Assembly (NCBI GenBank): GCA_039105265.1
Contig: JAPFFF010000079.1
Coordinates: 1 to 64,000, forward strand
DNA: 64,000 bases
Direction of reading: 5' to 3'
Source: Tritrichomonas musculus
Taxonomy: Eukaryota > Parabasalia > Tritrichomonadida > Tritrichomonadidae
Program-made: the position numbers and the translations under genes
In this document: in pieces, positions 21,151-31,740 of the stretch
Layout: each line of letters opens with the position of its first letter
How positions within the stretch are numbered: the stretch's first letter is position 1
Notes under the pieces: generated by a model
What the model was told of the DNA's origin: nothing
Databases searched by the model: none
Seen by the model: the letters and a program-made list of their open reading frames with translations, nothing else

Positions 21151-22509
21151 TTAAGTATGATATATTTGAATTGAATATATTTTTTTCTTTTATACTGAAA
21201 GATATTTAACCACATGGCTTTAGAAAGTTTTTTTTTTTTTTTTTTTTTTTCTTTTGGAAATTTGAAAATTAAATTTCAAAATGATTGATTAATCAACTTT
21301 TATAATTTTATTTATACTTGTTGGTAAAACAAACGCTTGCTAATTTTATTGAGATTTGTGAATCTTATAAAATTTGAATGTTACCAAATAATCTTTCATT
21401 TTCCAATATTTTTGAATTGCCGAAAACAACCAATCTCAGCAACTGCATTTGATTGGACATTATATATATAAGTTACTTAATTCAAATCGATTTTGCTATC
21501 TACCTTATTTTTTTGTGAAAGTGAAATAATGAGCATCATTTTTTTTTTGAAAACTTATTGAATTCATTTGTGATAATTTTTTTTTTGCCAGTGAAATACA
21601 TAAATATAAAGATCAAATCATTATCATTGTCAAAGCTAGTTGAAAAGTTTGATACAATCCATATTAAGGCAAAGGAGAACAAAAATAATCTTTCATTTTC
21701 TTGTTGAGCATCCATCAGCTGATTTCATTATTAAATTGTTGCATTTACATTATATAATACTGGATTTTGCTATTTTATATTTTTTATTAACTTTTCGATG
21801 TATTTGATTCCGATAAACATATTTAAATTAAAAAAGATGAATATGATATAATGTTATATAATTTTCATAAATATTTTTAAAATTGAAAACAACAAATAAA
21901 TTTCGATTGTTATAACTAACTAACTGAATTTGTTACTTAATTTGAATTGCAGTAAAGTGACAAATTCACTCAAAAATCCCGTTATTTTTTTCAAAAAGTC
22001 AGTATTTTCATTCAAAAAGAGAGTTAAAATTCTCAATTCGCATTTTTTTTTTTTTTTTAAAGACAAAACAACAAAATCATAAAAATATATCGAGATTTAG
22101 CAATTAATTTATATCAAAGGCTTACCAATTATATAAAAAACGATCAATAAAAAGTAAGAAATAATATTGAAATTATATAAAAATAAGAATTTTTTATAAA
22201 CATTTATTTCTTGTTTTAAATAGATCCAATATCATTACAAAATGAATTTAATCTATATATCATAGAAACCAAATTTTAATATAATTCTTTAATTTAGCAA
22301 TTACTCAAAATCCCAATAAAGCCATAGGAATTTAACAAAATAAATACTTTTTGTTATTAATATTTGTATTATTATTTCCTTATGAAATAACTATTACAAA
22401 AATATTTAGGCTGCATGGAGCTAAAGATAAAATTGCATCCAATGAATTTTATTACAAAAAAAATTACACTAATTTGGCATATTCAAGTAATATTTTAATA
22501 AATGTATCA
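21151..22509. other. AT-rich intergenic stretch
   Basis: About 1.36 kb without a supportable gene. It contains homopolymer T runs near 21225-21250 and 22046-22058 and nothing else that can be named. Confidence 0.6.
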
Positions 22510-23106
22510 TTATTGAAACAAGTCAAATATATCTTCAACATCAACAAACAAATCATCACAGCTTTCTTCTTCTTCAATGAAAAATAATTCATCATTTCTA
22601 TCATCTGATTTTCTTTGTTTTTGATTGAACAAATCGAAAAATTTTTTATCTTCGATTGACTTAACATCATTGCTTTGATTCTTTATTTTATTTGGTTTCA
22701 TTTTGTTAATCTGATCATCTGTTAATTTAATTATATATGTATTCCAACGATTTTTTAATTGATTTCCACTTCTTCCTTCAAAATACTGTGAAATTTTAGT
22801 CCATTTTGAACCAAACTCTTCATATTTTTCAATTAACAACAAATCTTCTTCTTCGGAAAATTTTCCATGATTTATTGAAGGAGATAAATAGCCTTCATAT
22901 CTTTCTTTGCATTGTCTTGAACTTCTAAAGGGCATTAAAATAGATATTTTTGTCCAATCATCTCCATAATATTTCACCAGATATAATAATCTTGCATCTT
23001 CTTCTTTGGAAAATGTTCTCCTTTTTTGATGCTCTCCAACAAAGGGCTTCATTAATATTGAATTTGGAATTGCTGGAATTTCTTGAATTACTTTTTCCTC
23101 CATCAT
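22510..23106 (-). CDS. Two-repeat Myb-like DNA-binding protein
   Basis: 198 residues. Two SANT/Myb repeats lie in tandem: residues about 29-75 (RRTFSKEEDARLLYLVKYYG, DDWTKIS, RSSRQCKERYEGYL) and about 80-128 (GKFSEEEDLLLIEKYEEFGS, KWTKIS, GRSGNQLKNRWNTYI). The spaced Trp residues, with some aromatic replacements, are typical. The C-terminal 70 residues are acidic and polar with no fold seen. Small R2R3 proteins of this form are the main expanded transcription factor family of trichomonads, where some regulate adhesin and iron-responsive genes; the targets here are unknown. It is probably nuclear. The ATG at 23106 gives a typical length. Confidence 0.92.
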   Translation of the reverse strand: MMEEKVIQEIPAIPNSILMKPFVGEHQKRRTFSKEEDARLLYLVKYYGDDWTKISILMPFRSSRQCKERYEGYLSPSINHGKFSEEEDLLLIEKYEEFGSKWTKISQYFEGRSGNQLKNRWNTYIIKLTDDQINKMKPNKIKNQSNDVKSIEDKKFFDLFNQKQRKSDDRNDELFFIEEEESCDDLFVDVEDIFDLFQ

Positions 23107-23904
23107 TACAAATGAAAAATGATTTTAAATTGAATGAACGAAGGTTATCAACAAATTTGAATATGTTTCTTTAAGTCACAATATAAATAAAATGACACGC
23201 TTTTCTTTTTCAATGTTTTCTATAATTTTTAATTTCTCTTCTCAATTCTCAGAAAATTGAAAGCCTAATGGAGCCAATCAAAAGTTTGATTTTTAAGTGT
23301 TTATTTCAATGCTTCCTATTTTTAAATGCAAAGATTCACATAAACTTTATTTTATATTTGCATCTAAACAATAAAACTGGTGATACCACGTGCTTGTTGC
23401 CAATTATTCTTCATTCTTATTCTAATATTTGTTTTTTTTTTTTTATTGGCAAATTGATTAAATTCTAACATTTAAAATCATTACAATTGGCTTTATATAA
23501 ACATTTATTGATTCCAATGGTTTGGTTTCAACTTAATAACAATGAAGGTCAAAAATTCACCAAAACGATTAAAAAAAGTCATTAGGCAATATTTGTAACC
23601 AAAACTTTTTCAAAATTAAATAATAATAAAGATACATTATCAAATAAATGATATAATATCTTTTTTATCAAAAAGTAAGACGATTTCAATCTGATTGACA
23701 AAAGAACATAAAATTTATCTATTTTCATAATCGAAAACATAAATCAGATTTTGCACAGATTTGAGGAAATTCATTGGATGTAAAGTTTTAATTGAGGCTT
23801 TACATCCCAATGACGTCCAATATTGGTCAATTTATAACTACTTTTCCAAACTTTTATATTCAATGATGCATCATTGATATCATTAATCAAAAAAAGAACT
23901 CACA
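23107..23904. other. Intergenic with a 10 bp-stem hairpin
   Basis: About 800 bp with no supportable gene. A perfect inverted repeat, GGATGTAAAG (23776-23785) and CTTTACATCC (23798-23807) with a 12 nt loop, is the only structured item. The minus-strand translation around it reads like a short protein fragment and may belong to the decayed gene next door. Confidence 0.5.
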
Positions 23905-24330
23905 TTATGTGATTTTTGGGATGAAAAATTCACGATCAAGTTTGAAAGGATGAAGATCTATGATATCATTTAGCAACAAATTTTCAATCAATCTTTTGTT
24001 CATAGAGAAGCCATTTCCATAGCTTTCTCTTCCAATATTTTCGACAAAAGCATCCAGTTGTCCATTTTTATTCAAAAGTTGGCACTTTTTCTCTTCACCA
24101 TTTATTATAGAAACAAACATAAAAAATTTCTCTACGTTTTGCCATCAGTAATGTCCTTTTGACAAAAGAACCTCCACTGCTATTGGCTGCTCTGCTTCTT
24201 TCTCTTCATTTCTTTTTTGTATCTAAGGCATCATAAACAGAAATAGCCAAATTTGTGCCCAATCTGACCCATTGTTAAATTTCCTTCATTGTGATACATG
24301 CGAGGCTTAAGGATGTTGAAAAAAATTGAA
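23905..24330 (-). pseudogene. Decayed gene of unknown family
   Basis: A 71-codon frame (23905-24120, from MFVSIINGEEKKCQLLNKNG to the terminal FKLDREFFIPKIT) has protein-like composition. Upstream on the same strand, out of frame, protein-like pieces continue: RLGTNLAISVYDALDTKK, then AEQPIAVEVLLSKGHY. This suggests a longer gene broken by at least one stop and one frame change. The family is not recognised. The 71-residue frame alone could be a real small protein. Confidence 0.4.
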
Positions 24331-25312
24331 CCAATCAGTTACATGTTTCATAAAAAATGTCATGAAATTTGATAATTCGAAATATTAAATTTCATTTATT
24401 TGTCATCCAATATTGATTTGGTATTTTAAGATAAATAAAAAGAAAATTTTGCTTATATAGGGATGGAAAATGTTATTCAAATATAAATATGTAGTATTCT
24501 TATTTTAGTATTTGATAGACTTGGTTTATAATTTTTAAGAAAAAATTAATATCAGATTTGTTTTTACATCCGATTAAGTTGCAAACTTTGAAATTTGTAA
24601 TTTAATATATTCACAATTTCTTCAATAAAAGTGAAATATAATGATTGGCATCTTTTTATATGGTATATACGGAAATAAACACATGAATTTATGCCTATCT
24701 TTTATTGTTCATTTGATTAATAGTTTTTTTTTGAAATAATGATAAAGATAAATAAGTATGAATATTTCAATCAGTACTTTGAGATTTTTATGAAATCATT
24801 ATCATTGCTTATAATTCAAGTTTTTAGTTTTTTTTTTTTTTACAACAATAATTTGACGATATTTTTTTTTCATCAATTATTTGATAAAAATTTCTTTTAT
24901 CTAATGATATAAAATAAATTTTATAATTATTTTTATGAAAATAAAACATAAAGATTTTCATTAAATCAAATATTTTAAAATATCTATAAAATATCAATTC
25001 TATTAAATAAAATACTTATTTTTTTAAATTTTTGATAGATTTCACTTTTGAATGAACACACAAATCTAACTTTTTGATATTCACGTTTAAAAAAAGATTC
25101 AATTAAATTGGAGAATTTTTTGAATATCAATGAATCTTTTTATGCTTATATATACAAATAATTAAATTTTTTTTGTTTAATTTTTATATCTGAATATATT
25201 AAATATTAGAAATTGTATTTAATTATTGCAATATTTACAAATAAAATAATAAATATTTAAATATAAAAACATTTTTTTTAAGATTTAGTTTTCATAATTA
25301 TCTCAAAACAAC
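24331..25312. other. Intergenic, promoter region of the transporter
   Basis: About 980 bp, AT-rich. A copy of the recurrent motif ACTTTTTGA is at 25069-25077, 236 bp before the transporter start codon. No gene is seen. Confidence 0.5.
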
Positions 25313-26737
25313 ATGAGCAAGATCTATTTAACAGATGTAGACAAAGAAAATCCAATGCAATCAACTCAAGAGAGACTTGAAAATGAAAAGAAAAAGGTCG
25401 AAATTGGTCCTGATGGTCTTCCTCTTAATGTTATTAATTCTGAAGAAACTAATACACACAAACATCATGAAGAAGATTTAGTTGAAGAAGTAGAAGAAGA
25501 AGAAAATCATGAATTACATAAAACAGACAAAGAAGAAAAAACGCAAAAAAAGCAAAGCACATTTGCCACAATAATGAATATAATGAATTCAATTCTAGGG
25601 GCAGGCATATTAAGTATACCGAACACTTTTGTAAACAGTGGTATTATACCCTCTATTATACTAATACTTATTATGGCCATATTATCATTAATCGCGACAG
25701 ATATGGTAATTTCCTTAGCTTTCAAAACCCAAACCGTTGGTCTAGCACAACTTACAGAAAAGATCCTCGGCTTTTGGGGCGCCCTTATCCTTACCATACT
25801 AAATCTATTATTCTTATTAACAGCACTTGTAGCCTATCTAGTTCTAGCCGGCGATATGATCACCTCCTGGTTTGACCTAGGCGGAATTGACCTTAACCCC
25901 CTTGCCTACCATGCCATAATGGAGCTTATCTACGGAATTATTCCAATTTCTTTGACAATTCCACGGGACATCAGTTTTCTCCGTTATTTTTCAACCGCCA
26001 CGGTTATCTGTGTCATTTTTTTCTGTGTCGTTATGTTATACAAAGCAATTGACTATCACAAGGTCAATTCAACCGTCAAAATGTCCAAACTTGACATTTC
26101 GCTCTTTTCTTCAGTCTCGATTTACGGCCTCTCGTTTGCGCTTCCTTCTGTTGTTCTTCCGGCGGTTAAATTGTACACAACGAAGGTCAAAAGGAGGTGG
26201 TTTGTCTCAATGATTGGAATAATAATCGCGCTCTTCTTCTACGCAATTCCAGGCGTCACGGGCTACTTGATCTTCGGCGACGAGACGAACGGAAACATTC
26301 TCAAAAATTTCAAGTCAAACGACGTTGTAATGATCATTTGCCGCGCCTGCTTCTTCATCGTCGTGACGTGCGCATACCCGATGATCGCGCAGACAGTGCA
26401 GGCAATGTGGTCCCAGCTTATCTTCAAAATGGACCAGCCTGCTGAGTTGCCTAATTGCAAAAGATTCCTGATTTTGGCGCTAACAAATTCAATCCCGCTC
26501 ATCATCGCAATGCTGCTGCCTAGCGCAAAGCCGGCACTGTCAATCGGCGGCGCGCTTGGCGGCTGCTTGGTCGATTTCGCTTTCCCTTCGTTGGAGTTCA
26601 TCGTCTTATATAGAAAAGAACTGAAGTGGAGCAATTGGAGGATGATCTCGTCTGGCCTTTTCTTCGTTTTCGGACTGGTTACTGGCGTGATTGCTACTTA
26701 CCAGTCAATAGCTGACGCAATTGTCGCTTTTTCTTGA
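25313..26737 (+). CDS. Amino acid transporter, AAAP/SLC38-like
   Basis: 474 residues. An acidic, His/Glu-rich cytosolic N terminus (about 1-80) precedes about 11 membrane segments. The first is preceded by TIMNIMNSILGAGILSIPNT, the Aa_trans family signature of a broken first helix with the G-A-G-I-L-S-I-P motif. Later helices include TVGLAQLTEKILGFWGALIL and a polar stretch LYTTKVKRRWFVSMIGI. Members move neutral or cationic amino acids at the plasma membrane or lysosome-like organelles; the substrate cannot be read here. Base composition rises to visibly higher GC in the second half (about 25850-26740), with C- or G-ending codons, unlike the neighbours. Confidence 0.92.
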   Translation: MSKIYLTDVDKENPMQSTQERLENEKKKVEIGPDGLPLNVINSEETNTHKHHEEDLVEEVEEEENHELHKTDKEEKTQKKQSTFATIMNIMNSILGAGILSIPNTFVNSGIIPSIILILIMAILSLIATDMVISLAFKTQTVGLAQLTEKILGFWGALILTILNLLFLLTALVAYLVLAGDMITSWFDLGGIDLNPLAYHAIMELIYGIIPISLTIPRDISFLRYFSTATVICVIFFCVVMLYKAIDYHKVNSTVKMSKLDISLFSSVSIYGLSFALPSVVLPAVKLYTTKVKRRWFVSMIGIIIALFFYAIPGVTGYLIFGDETNGNILKNFKSNDVVMIICRACFFIVVTCAYPMIAQTVQAMWSQLIFKMDQPAELPNCKRFLILALTNSIPLIIAMLLPSAKPALSIGGALGGCLVDFAFPSLEFIVLYRKELKWSNWRMISSGLFFVFGLVTGVIATYQSIADAIVAFS

Positions 26738-27222
26738 TTTTCTTTTTATTTATGTATAATAAAATATATATTTATTGAAATTTATCTTTGATACTTTTTC
26801 TTAAGGGCAATTCAAATATTTCAGAAGTTTATTTGATTGTATTTTAATTTTTTGAAAATAATCAGGCGTTGTTTCGAAATGGTTTTTATCAATATCAAAA
26901 AAGGAAATTTAGTTTTTAATGAAAGAATCTTTGAAATTTGCTCACAAAAAGATTATCGTCACTTCCGGTCTATCAAAAACAACAAAAAATCATAAAAAAA
27001 AATTTTTAATTCAAATTCAATAATTCGGAGGCCTTTTTAAGTGCTCATTATAGAGTGCGGTGGCAATCATATAGCATGAAAAAACAAGACTGATCATGCC
27101 AATTATGAAAAACACTTAATTTCATAAAACAAAGTTACATTTCAAAATTAAAAAGCTGTTTATGCTCTCAATGGAAGTGATTCATATTTGAAGAGAAGAA
27201 AAAATGAAATAACAGTCAATGT
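26738..27222. other. Intergenic with a short coding remnant
   Basis: 485 bp. On the minus strand, 27017-27111 encodes one hydrophobic helix and a tail, FFIIGMISLVFSCYMIATAL then YNEHLKRPPNY and a stop, bounded upstream by a stop. It looks like the C-terminal end of a membrane protein, possibly a transporter paralogue. The rest is featureless. Confidence 0.4.
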
Positions 27223-28770
27223 TTATTTAGAGATGAAGTAAAAAAAAAAAAAATATTCATTGCTCTTGGATTGACCCAAAAAATTCAAGCGCTGAAAAGA
27301 TGAATTCATCGTCACCAAATGTGTTTTGGCCTGCTTGCTGGATCCGAATGTACTGGAAGTATTCAATGACTTACCTTCTTGAACTTCAAACGTATTCGAG
27401 CATCCCTTCCCATCGAGGCTCTTGCTGTTTGTCCAGCTTTGTCCGTCATTTGAGCCATCAATGCGCCAGCTCTTCGGGTGGTACCAGCCAGACCCGCCCC
27501 AGCTGTTGGATCTAATTGAATAGGAAGAAAGCTTCACTTTTCTGTCCGTGAAATCAACAGTGAGAAACGAGTCGGCTGCGTCGCTGGAACTAAAGCATCT
27601 TCTATTATCACTATAATTGACAACATTTCTGGCCTGACGGTTAGAACCACTATTAACGGTTGGTGATGATGTGATGTTGATGATTCCGTTGTCAAGGACG
27701 CTTGCCGGGTTTCCGTTGCCGAGTTTGCTGATTATTCCATTGAATCTGTTGCTCGCATGGCTGTCGTATTCGGCGGCCGTGCACTTGTGCTTGTCAATGA
27801 ATGAATACCTGTCTGAATTCAGAGATTTTCGCTCTTCCTCGGTCTTACATTCTGCAACAACATCTCTGTTCGTGAAGAAGCACTTTTTCAGTTTATTCCA
27901 CATTTCACCAATCATATCACCTTCTTCTATTCTCTCTATCAATTCGTTGAACTTCTTCTCGCTCAACGAACAAAACTCAACAAGTTCATAAAATAAAACT
28001 TTTTCTGACAAATCAACTTTTTCTGATGTATTGACTTTTTCTGAAGTATTGACTTTTTCTTTTGCTTGAAAAAGTTCTTCAACAAAATCAAAAAGTGAAT
28101 CTTCATTTCGCAATTTTAGTGACTCATTGTTTAAAATTGCGCAAATAATTGGAAGAGGAAGTCGATGAAGTTTTTTTGGTTCAATCATGCAAAAGTGACT
28201 CGAAATGAGTTTAATTAGTTGATCGTTGTCATATGAAATTCCGAATGGACCTGAATATGTTAAATTAAAATTTTGGTAATATTGAATGTAATGAAGAGGT
28301 TGGACAAAATCATCAATATTCGGTTCTTCTAACAAAATGGGGAACAATTCATTAGTTTTGTCGAAGATTTCTTGATTCCCAAGATAAAATGATAAGATTT
28401 GAAGTTTTCGGCTCTCCTCAAAATTAATATCAACACTTTCTCCAATAATTATTGATTTAAGTTTTTCAAGAATTTCACTGTTGATTTCGGTGTTAAAGCT
28501 TATTCGAACGTTAGTCACTTCGTCTAATCGAAGTATGTTGATTGTTGGATCTGAATAATGAAGGGATGAAACACGAGGTGAAATAAAATCGGCTAAAAAT
28601 CGATGCATTTTTATTTCATATTGTCCTAAGAGAAATAAAAATTCGTCATCGTTCAATTTAATTTCATTTAAATTATTCGAATTCGAGATTGAAATTGGTG
28701 TATCATTCCAGGAAGTGAAAACAAAGTTTTTCAAACCAGATGCTGAAATTGTAAATGCTTTCTTACTCAT
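27223..28770 (-). CDS. BTB-like plus F5/8 type C protein, 3' frameshift
   Basis: 515 codons in the open frame. BTB-like residues about 45-110 (LLGQYEIKMHRFLADFIS, RVSSLHYSDPT), BACK-like middle (RLPLPIICAILNNESLKLRN), three copies of the hexapeptide EKVNTS/EKVDLS near 240, and a discoidin domain from about 335 (SHASNRFNGIISKLG, WYHPKSWRIDGSNDG). After FEVQEGKSLN (about + position 27368) the frame leaves the family pattern. The adjacent frame continues it exactly, YFQYIRIQQAGQ ... FSALEFFGSIQEQ, with a stop at 27257-27259. One missing base explains this. The last 45 residues of the open frame are therefore not genuine. It is a young pseudogene, an allele, or a sequencing error. Confidence 0.8.
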   Translation of the reverse strand: MSKKAFTISASGLKNFVFTSWNDTPISISNSNNLNEIKLNDDEFLFLLGQYEIKMHRFLADFISPRVSSLHYSDPTINILRLDEVTNVRISFNTEINSEILEKLKSIIIGESVDINFEESRKLQILSFYLGNQEIFDKTNELFPILLEEPNIDDFVQPLHYIQYYQNFNLTYSGPFGISYDNDQLIKLISSHFCMIEPKKLHRLPLPIICAILNNESLKLRNEDSLFDFVEELFQAKEKVNTSEKVNTSEKVDLSEKVLFYELVEFCSLSEKKFNELIERIEEGDMIGEMWNKLKKCFFTNRDVVAECKTEEERKSLNSDRYSFIDKHKCTAAEYDSHASNRFNGIISKLGNGNPASVLDNGIINITSSPTVNSGSNRQARNVVNYSDNRRCFSSSDAADSFLTVDFTDRKVKLSSYSIRSNSWGGSGWYHPKSWRIDGSNDGQSWTNSKSLDGKGCSNTFEVQEGKSLNTSSTFGSSKQAKTHLVTMNSSFQRLNFLGQSKSNEYFFFFYFISK

Positions 28771-28923
28771 TTAATATTTTTTTTTTGAATTTATAAATGG
28801 TCGCATCATTTCATTTTGATTTTTAGAACATAATTCTAGTTCTTTTTGAAATTGGTACACAATTTGGATCACCTATATTTTCCAGTAATAAAAGAGTAAT
28901 CCAAATATTTGACATCATTGTTG

Positions 28924-29370
28924 TTATAAAAATAGCTTAACATTCTTATAACACAGTGCGTCATTTACTTCAATTTCTATGAAATATTCAATTGAATTTT
29001 GAATACGCTTTGAAAAAAAAAGAACACCCAAAAAAGTTAGCTGTGAATGATGTTTTAGATTTTTGTCAATTAAATTAAACGTAAAAACTTTTGAATTTAA
29101 TTTTTGACAAAAATTACTTAAAGTTGGTTTTGGTGGTTTGATTTGATTAATTATATTTTCCGGATTATTTAAAAAATTTTGAATATTATCAATATTTATT
29201 GAATCAATGATAGGAATATATAATATTGTTTTGTTCATTTTTTCAAAACATTCATGAATTTGAAATGATATTTCATTATATTTTTTAATGACTTCTTTTC
29301 TTCTTTTTAAATGCAGGTAGCATTCAAATTGAAAAGAAGTCAATTTTTGAGTTGGGTGACAAAAACACAC
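28924..29370 (-). CDS. Unassigned 148-residue protein
   Basis: The frame from MCFCHPTQKLTSFQFECYLH to ALCYKNVKLFL is uninterrupted with protein-like composition: helical N-terminal half (HLKRRKEVIKKYNEISFQIH) and strand-rich C-terminal half (KVFTFNLIDKNLKHHSQLTF). No signal peptide, membrane helix or known motif is seen. It lies 150 bp upstream of the discoidin-family gene on the same strand. The family is not recognised. Confidence 0.5.
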   Translation of the reverse strand: MCFCHPTQKLTSFQFECYLHLKRRKEVIKKYNEISFQIHECFEKMNKTILYIPIIDSINIDNIQNFLNNPENIINQIKPPKPTLSNFCQKLNSKVFTFNLIDKNLKHHSQLTFLGVLFFSKRIQNSIEYFIEIEVNDALCYKNVKLFL

Positions 29371-29669
29371 TTCCTTTTTTTATAGATCAACTTTTTTTGT
29401 TTAATTTTAAAGAATTCAGTTGAATGGATCAAGTCACTTTTCTCTTTGTTGACATCTCACTTCAACAACAACAAAATTTGTTGTATACAAAAAACATCCA
29501 ATCCAATAATTTTGTTGCATATAATCATATTTATATCAAAGCTTTTTATAAAAAAAAAATAACAACTTTTTGAGAATAAAATGACGGTTTACAATATATA
29601 TATATATTTTTATAAAAAGATGAATGATACGTTCTAAAATACAAGATAATAGTAATAGAGAGATTTGTT

Positions 29670-30362
29670 TCAAGCTTTTTCTGGCAAGAAACTAGTAAAA
29701 TGTTGAAAATGAAACTTATCAGTATAAAAAATGACACCATAGCTTGATCCTTTTAAACTAACTGAAAAAGGACCAATTGCATAGTTTTTATCTTCATCAT
29801 CATCGAAGTTTGAATGAGTGTGTCCGAAAATTAAAACGTCATCTTTTTTAATATTTTTGCCATGGTCCCAACTTCTGATTTTATTCATCCATTCTTTGAG
29901 TGGCATCATTCCATAAATATTTGAATCATATTTTGCATCATGAACAAAAAATACCGAGAAATTATCATTAAATTGAATTTCGAGAAATTCAGTATCAATA
30001 CATTTCAAAAGTTTGTCGCTTTTGTATCGGTTAAAACAACAATTTGGTTTGGATAGGCGATCATGGTTTCCAGGAATTATATAAATAGGTAAATTAAAAT
30101 TGTTTTCAAGCATTTTAAAAAAATTAAAATACCATTCATCAACGCACGATTCTGTGAAATTAATAATATCTCCGAGTATAAAAATATGGGTAGGATTGAC
30201 TTCTTTAACAAGTTGTTTTAAATCATTAATTAATATATTTTCTTCAACCAATAAATCATTAAATTTTCCTAAATGAAAATCAGAAATAATTAATCCTTTA
30301 AATGTGCACAAATCTTTTATTTTGATTTTGAAAAATCGTAGATTTTCTGGTTCAGAATCCAT
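29670..30362 (-). CDS. Calcineurin-like metallophosphoesterase
   Basis: 230 residues. All signature motifs of the metallophosphoesterase fold appear in order: SDFHLGKF (D28 and H30), FILGDIINF, IIPGNHDRLS, FFVHDAKYD and FGHTHSNFD. These coordinate two metal ions and catalyse phosphoester hydrolysis. No signal peptide or membrane segment is present, so a cytosolic enzyme is likely. The small size and motif spacing resemble bacterial-type YfcE or UDP-diacylglucosamine hydrolase-like members more than calcineurin itself; the substrate is open. The start ATG at 30362 leaves a normal 22-residue lead before the first strand. Confidence 0.88.
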   Translation of the reverse strand: MDSEPENLRFFKIKIKDLCTFKGLIISDFHLGKFNDLLVEENILINDLKQLVKEVNPTHIFILGDIINFTESCVDEWYFNFFKMLENNFNLPIYIIPGNHDRLSKPNCCFNRYKSDKLLKCIDTEFLEIQFNDNFSVFFVHDAKYDSNIYGMMPLKEWMNKIRSWDHGKNIKKDDVLIFGHTHSNFDDDEDKNYAIGPFSVSLKGSSYGVIFYTDKFHFQHFTSFLPEKA

Positions 30363-30766
30363 TATGGCTTTTAATAACGAAACTTTTTAAAAAGTTTATG
30401 AAAATTTTATTATAAAAATTTTATATCACATTTCTGTTTTCGTGAAATATTGAAGATTTTGAAATTCTTTAAGATTGTAAGAAATTTTCTTACTTTCATT
30501 TCACTTTTTATTGAGTAATATAGTTTAATAACATTCCAGAAAGATGATTACAGAATTAAAAATTGATCAAAAATAATGTCAATAATAAAATAGCAGATAG
30601 TAGTGTTCTTTAGAAAGAATTTGATAAATTAAATGCATTTATATAAAAAGTTTCAGCATAATACTTTTATTTATTGTTAAATTTTAATATTTTTTTATGA
30701 TATCATAATCATTCAAATTTCAATTTAAGTATTCAATATTTTCTATATATACACAAATCATATAAC
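30363..30766. other. Divergent intergenic promoter region
   Basis: 404 bp between two divergently transcribed genes (phosphoesterase and ceramide synthase-like). It is AT-rich, with TTTTTAAAAAG close to the phosphoesterase start; no other feature is recognised. Confidence 0.5.
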
Positions 30767-31627
30767 ATGATATTCAATAAACTTCATCAATTAACAACTT
30801 TAGGATTTGATGATTTCCCTTTGTTTTTTGAAGTTTGCCTTTTATCTGCCACTTTTAGGCTATTTGTTTCATATTTTTTAATTTCAAAAATATCAAAATT
30901 AATAAAATTCAAGACTGATTATATTCGATTTAAATTTACACATCGAGGATATGATCTTGTTCATTACAGTATTTCTGCGTTAATAGGTTCGGTCGCAATT
31001 CAACAACGCCCGTATCGTCATTGTTTTTATTTTTCATTTGATTGTGGAGATGAATTCATGCAACAAACTGAACCAAGAGATAGATGCATAATGAGCAACA
31101 TAGAAAAAATTTATTATATGTTTTTTACAGCGTATTATATTATTGATCTATTTTTCATATGGACAAACAAGAGTGATAAAAAACTGCTAACTTTACATCA
31201 TTTTACTACAATTTCATTGATTTTAATAAGTATCTATATCAGAACACATGTTATTGGTGTAAATGTGATGCTGCTTCATGACGTAGTTGATGTTCCATTA
31301 TATTTCGGTAAAATTTTTACTTATCTTGGTTTGAAAAATGCCCAGGATTTTTCACTTTTATTATTTGGCCTGCTTTGCACATGGTTCAGAATGATATGTT
31401 TTCCTGGAGTTATTTATAATGGAATCAAGAATGGTTTAAAACAAATCCCAGAGCATCTCACTTTTTATTGCATAGAAGGAGGCATTTTATTCATCCTTAT
31501 GTTTTGTCATATAATGTGGTTTATAAGAATAGTTGAAGGTGTGATAAATATATTTACTAAAGGAAAAGATGCAATATGTGATAATAGATCAGAGGATGCT
31601 ACTAATTATATTAAAAAACCAATTTGA
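30767..31627 (+). CDS. TLC/Lag1 domain protein, ceramide synthase-like
   Basis: 286 residues with about six membrane segments. The Lag1 motif is clear: LTLHHFTTISLILISIYIR (paired His about 144-145) followed by MLLHDVVDVPLYFGKIFTYL (H171, D172 and a second Asp), the residues needed for acyl-CoA dependent ceramide synthesis in the ER. The N-terminal helix region and the C-terminal charged tail (TKGKDAICDNRSED) fit the family. No homeobox-like domain is present, as usual outside animals. The protein is slightly shorter than yeast Lag1 because of a short N terminus. It probably acts in sphingolipid synthesis. Confidence 0.88.
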   Translation: MIFNKLHQLTTLGFDDFPLFFEVCLLSATFRLFVSYFLISKISKLIKFKTDYIRFKFTHRGYDLVHYSISALIGSVAIQQRPYRHCFYFSFDCGDEFMQQTEPRDRCIMSNIEKIYYMFFTAYYIIDLFFIWTNKSDKKLLTLHHFTTISLILISIYIRTHVIGVNVMLLHDVVDVPLYFGKIFTYLGLKNAQDFSLLLFGLLCTWFRMICFPGVIYNGIKNGLKQIPEHLTFYCIEGGILFILMFCHIMWFIRIVEGVINIFTKGKDAICDNRSEDATNYIKKPI

Positions 31628-31667
31628 TTATAAAAATTTACTTCAATTGTCTTTTATCCAAAAAAAA

Positions 31668-31740
31668 CGTGCCACCCAGGACTCGAACCTAGAATCTCAT
31701 GCTCCGTAGGCACACGCCTTATCCATTGGGCCAGTGGCAC
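31668..31740 (-). tRNA. tRNA-Arg (anticodon ACG)
   Basis: On the minus strand the acceptor GTGCCAC pairs with GTGGCAC, the D arm is GCCCAATGGATAAGGC, the anticodon loop is CTACGGA (ACG) on a stem with two wobble pairs, and the T arm is complete with TTCGAGT. The discriminator is G. Seven A on the plus strand just outside (31661-31667) give an oligo-T Pol III terminator. Confidence 0.95.

Noticed and set aside
27346-27371. GTAAGT...CAG on the minus strand as a 22 nt intron explaining the frame change
   Set aside because: Removing it does not restore the frame of the family C terminus and would delete conserved residues; a one-base loss fits exactly.
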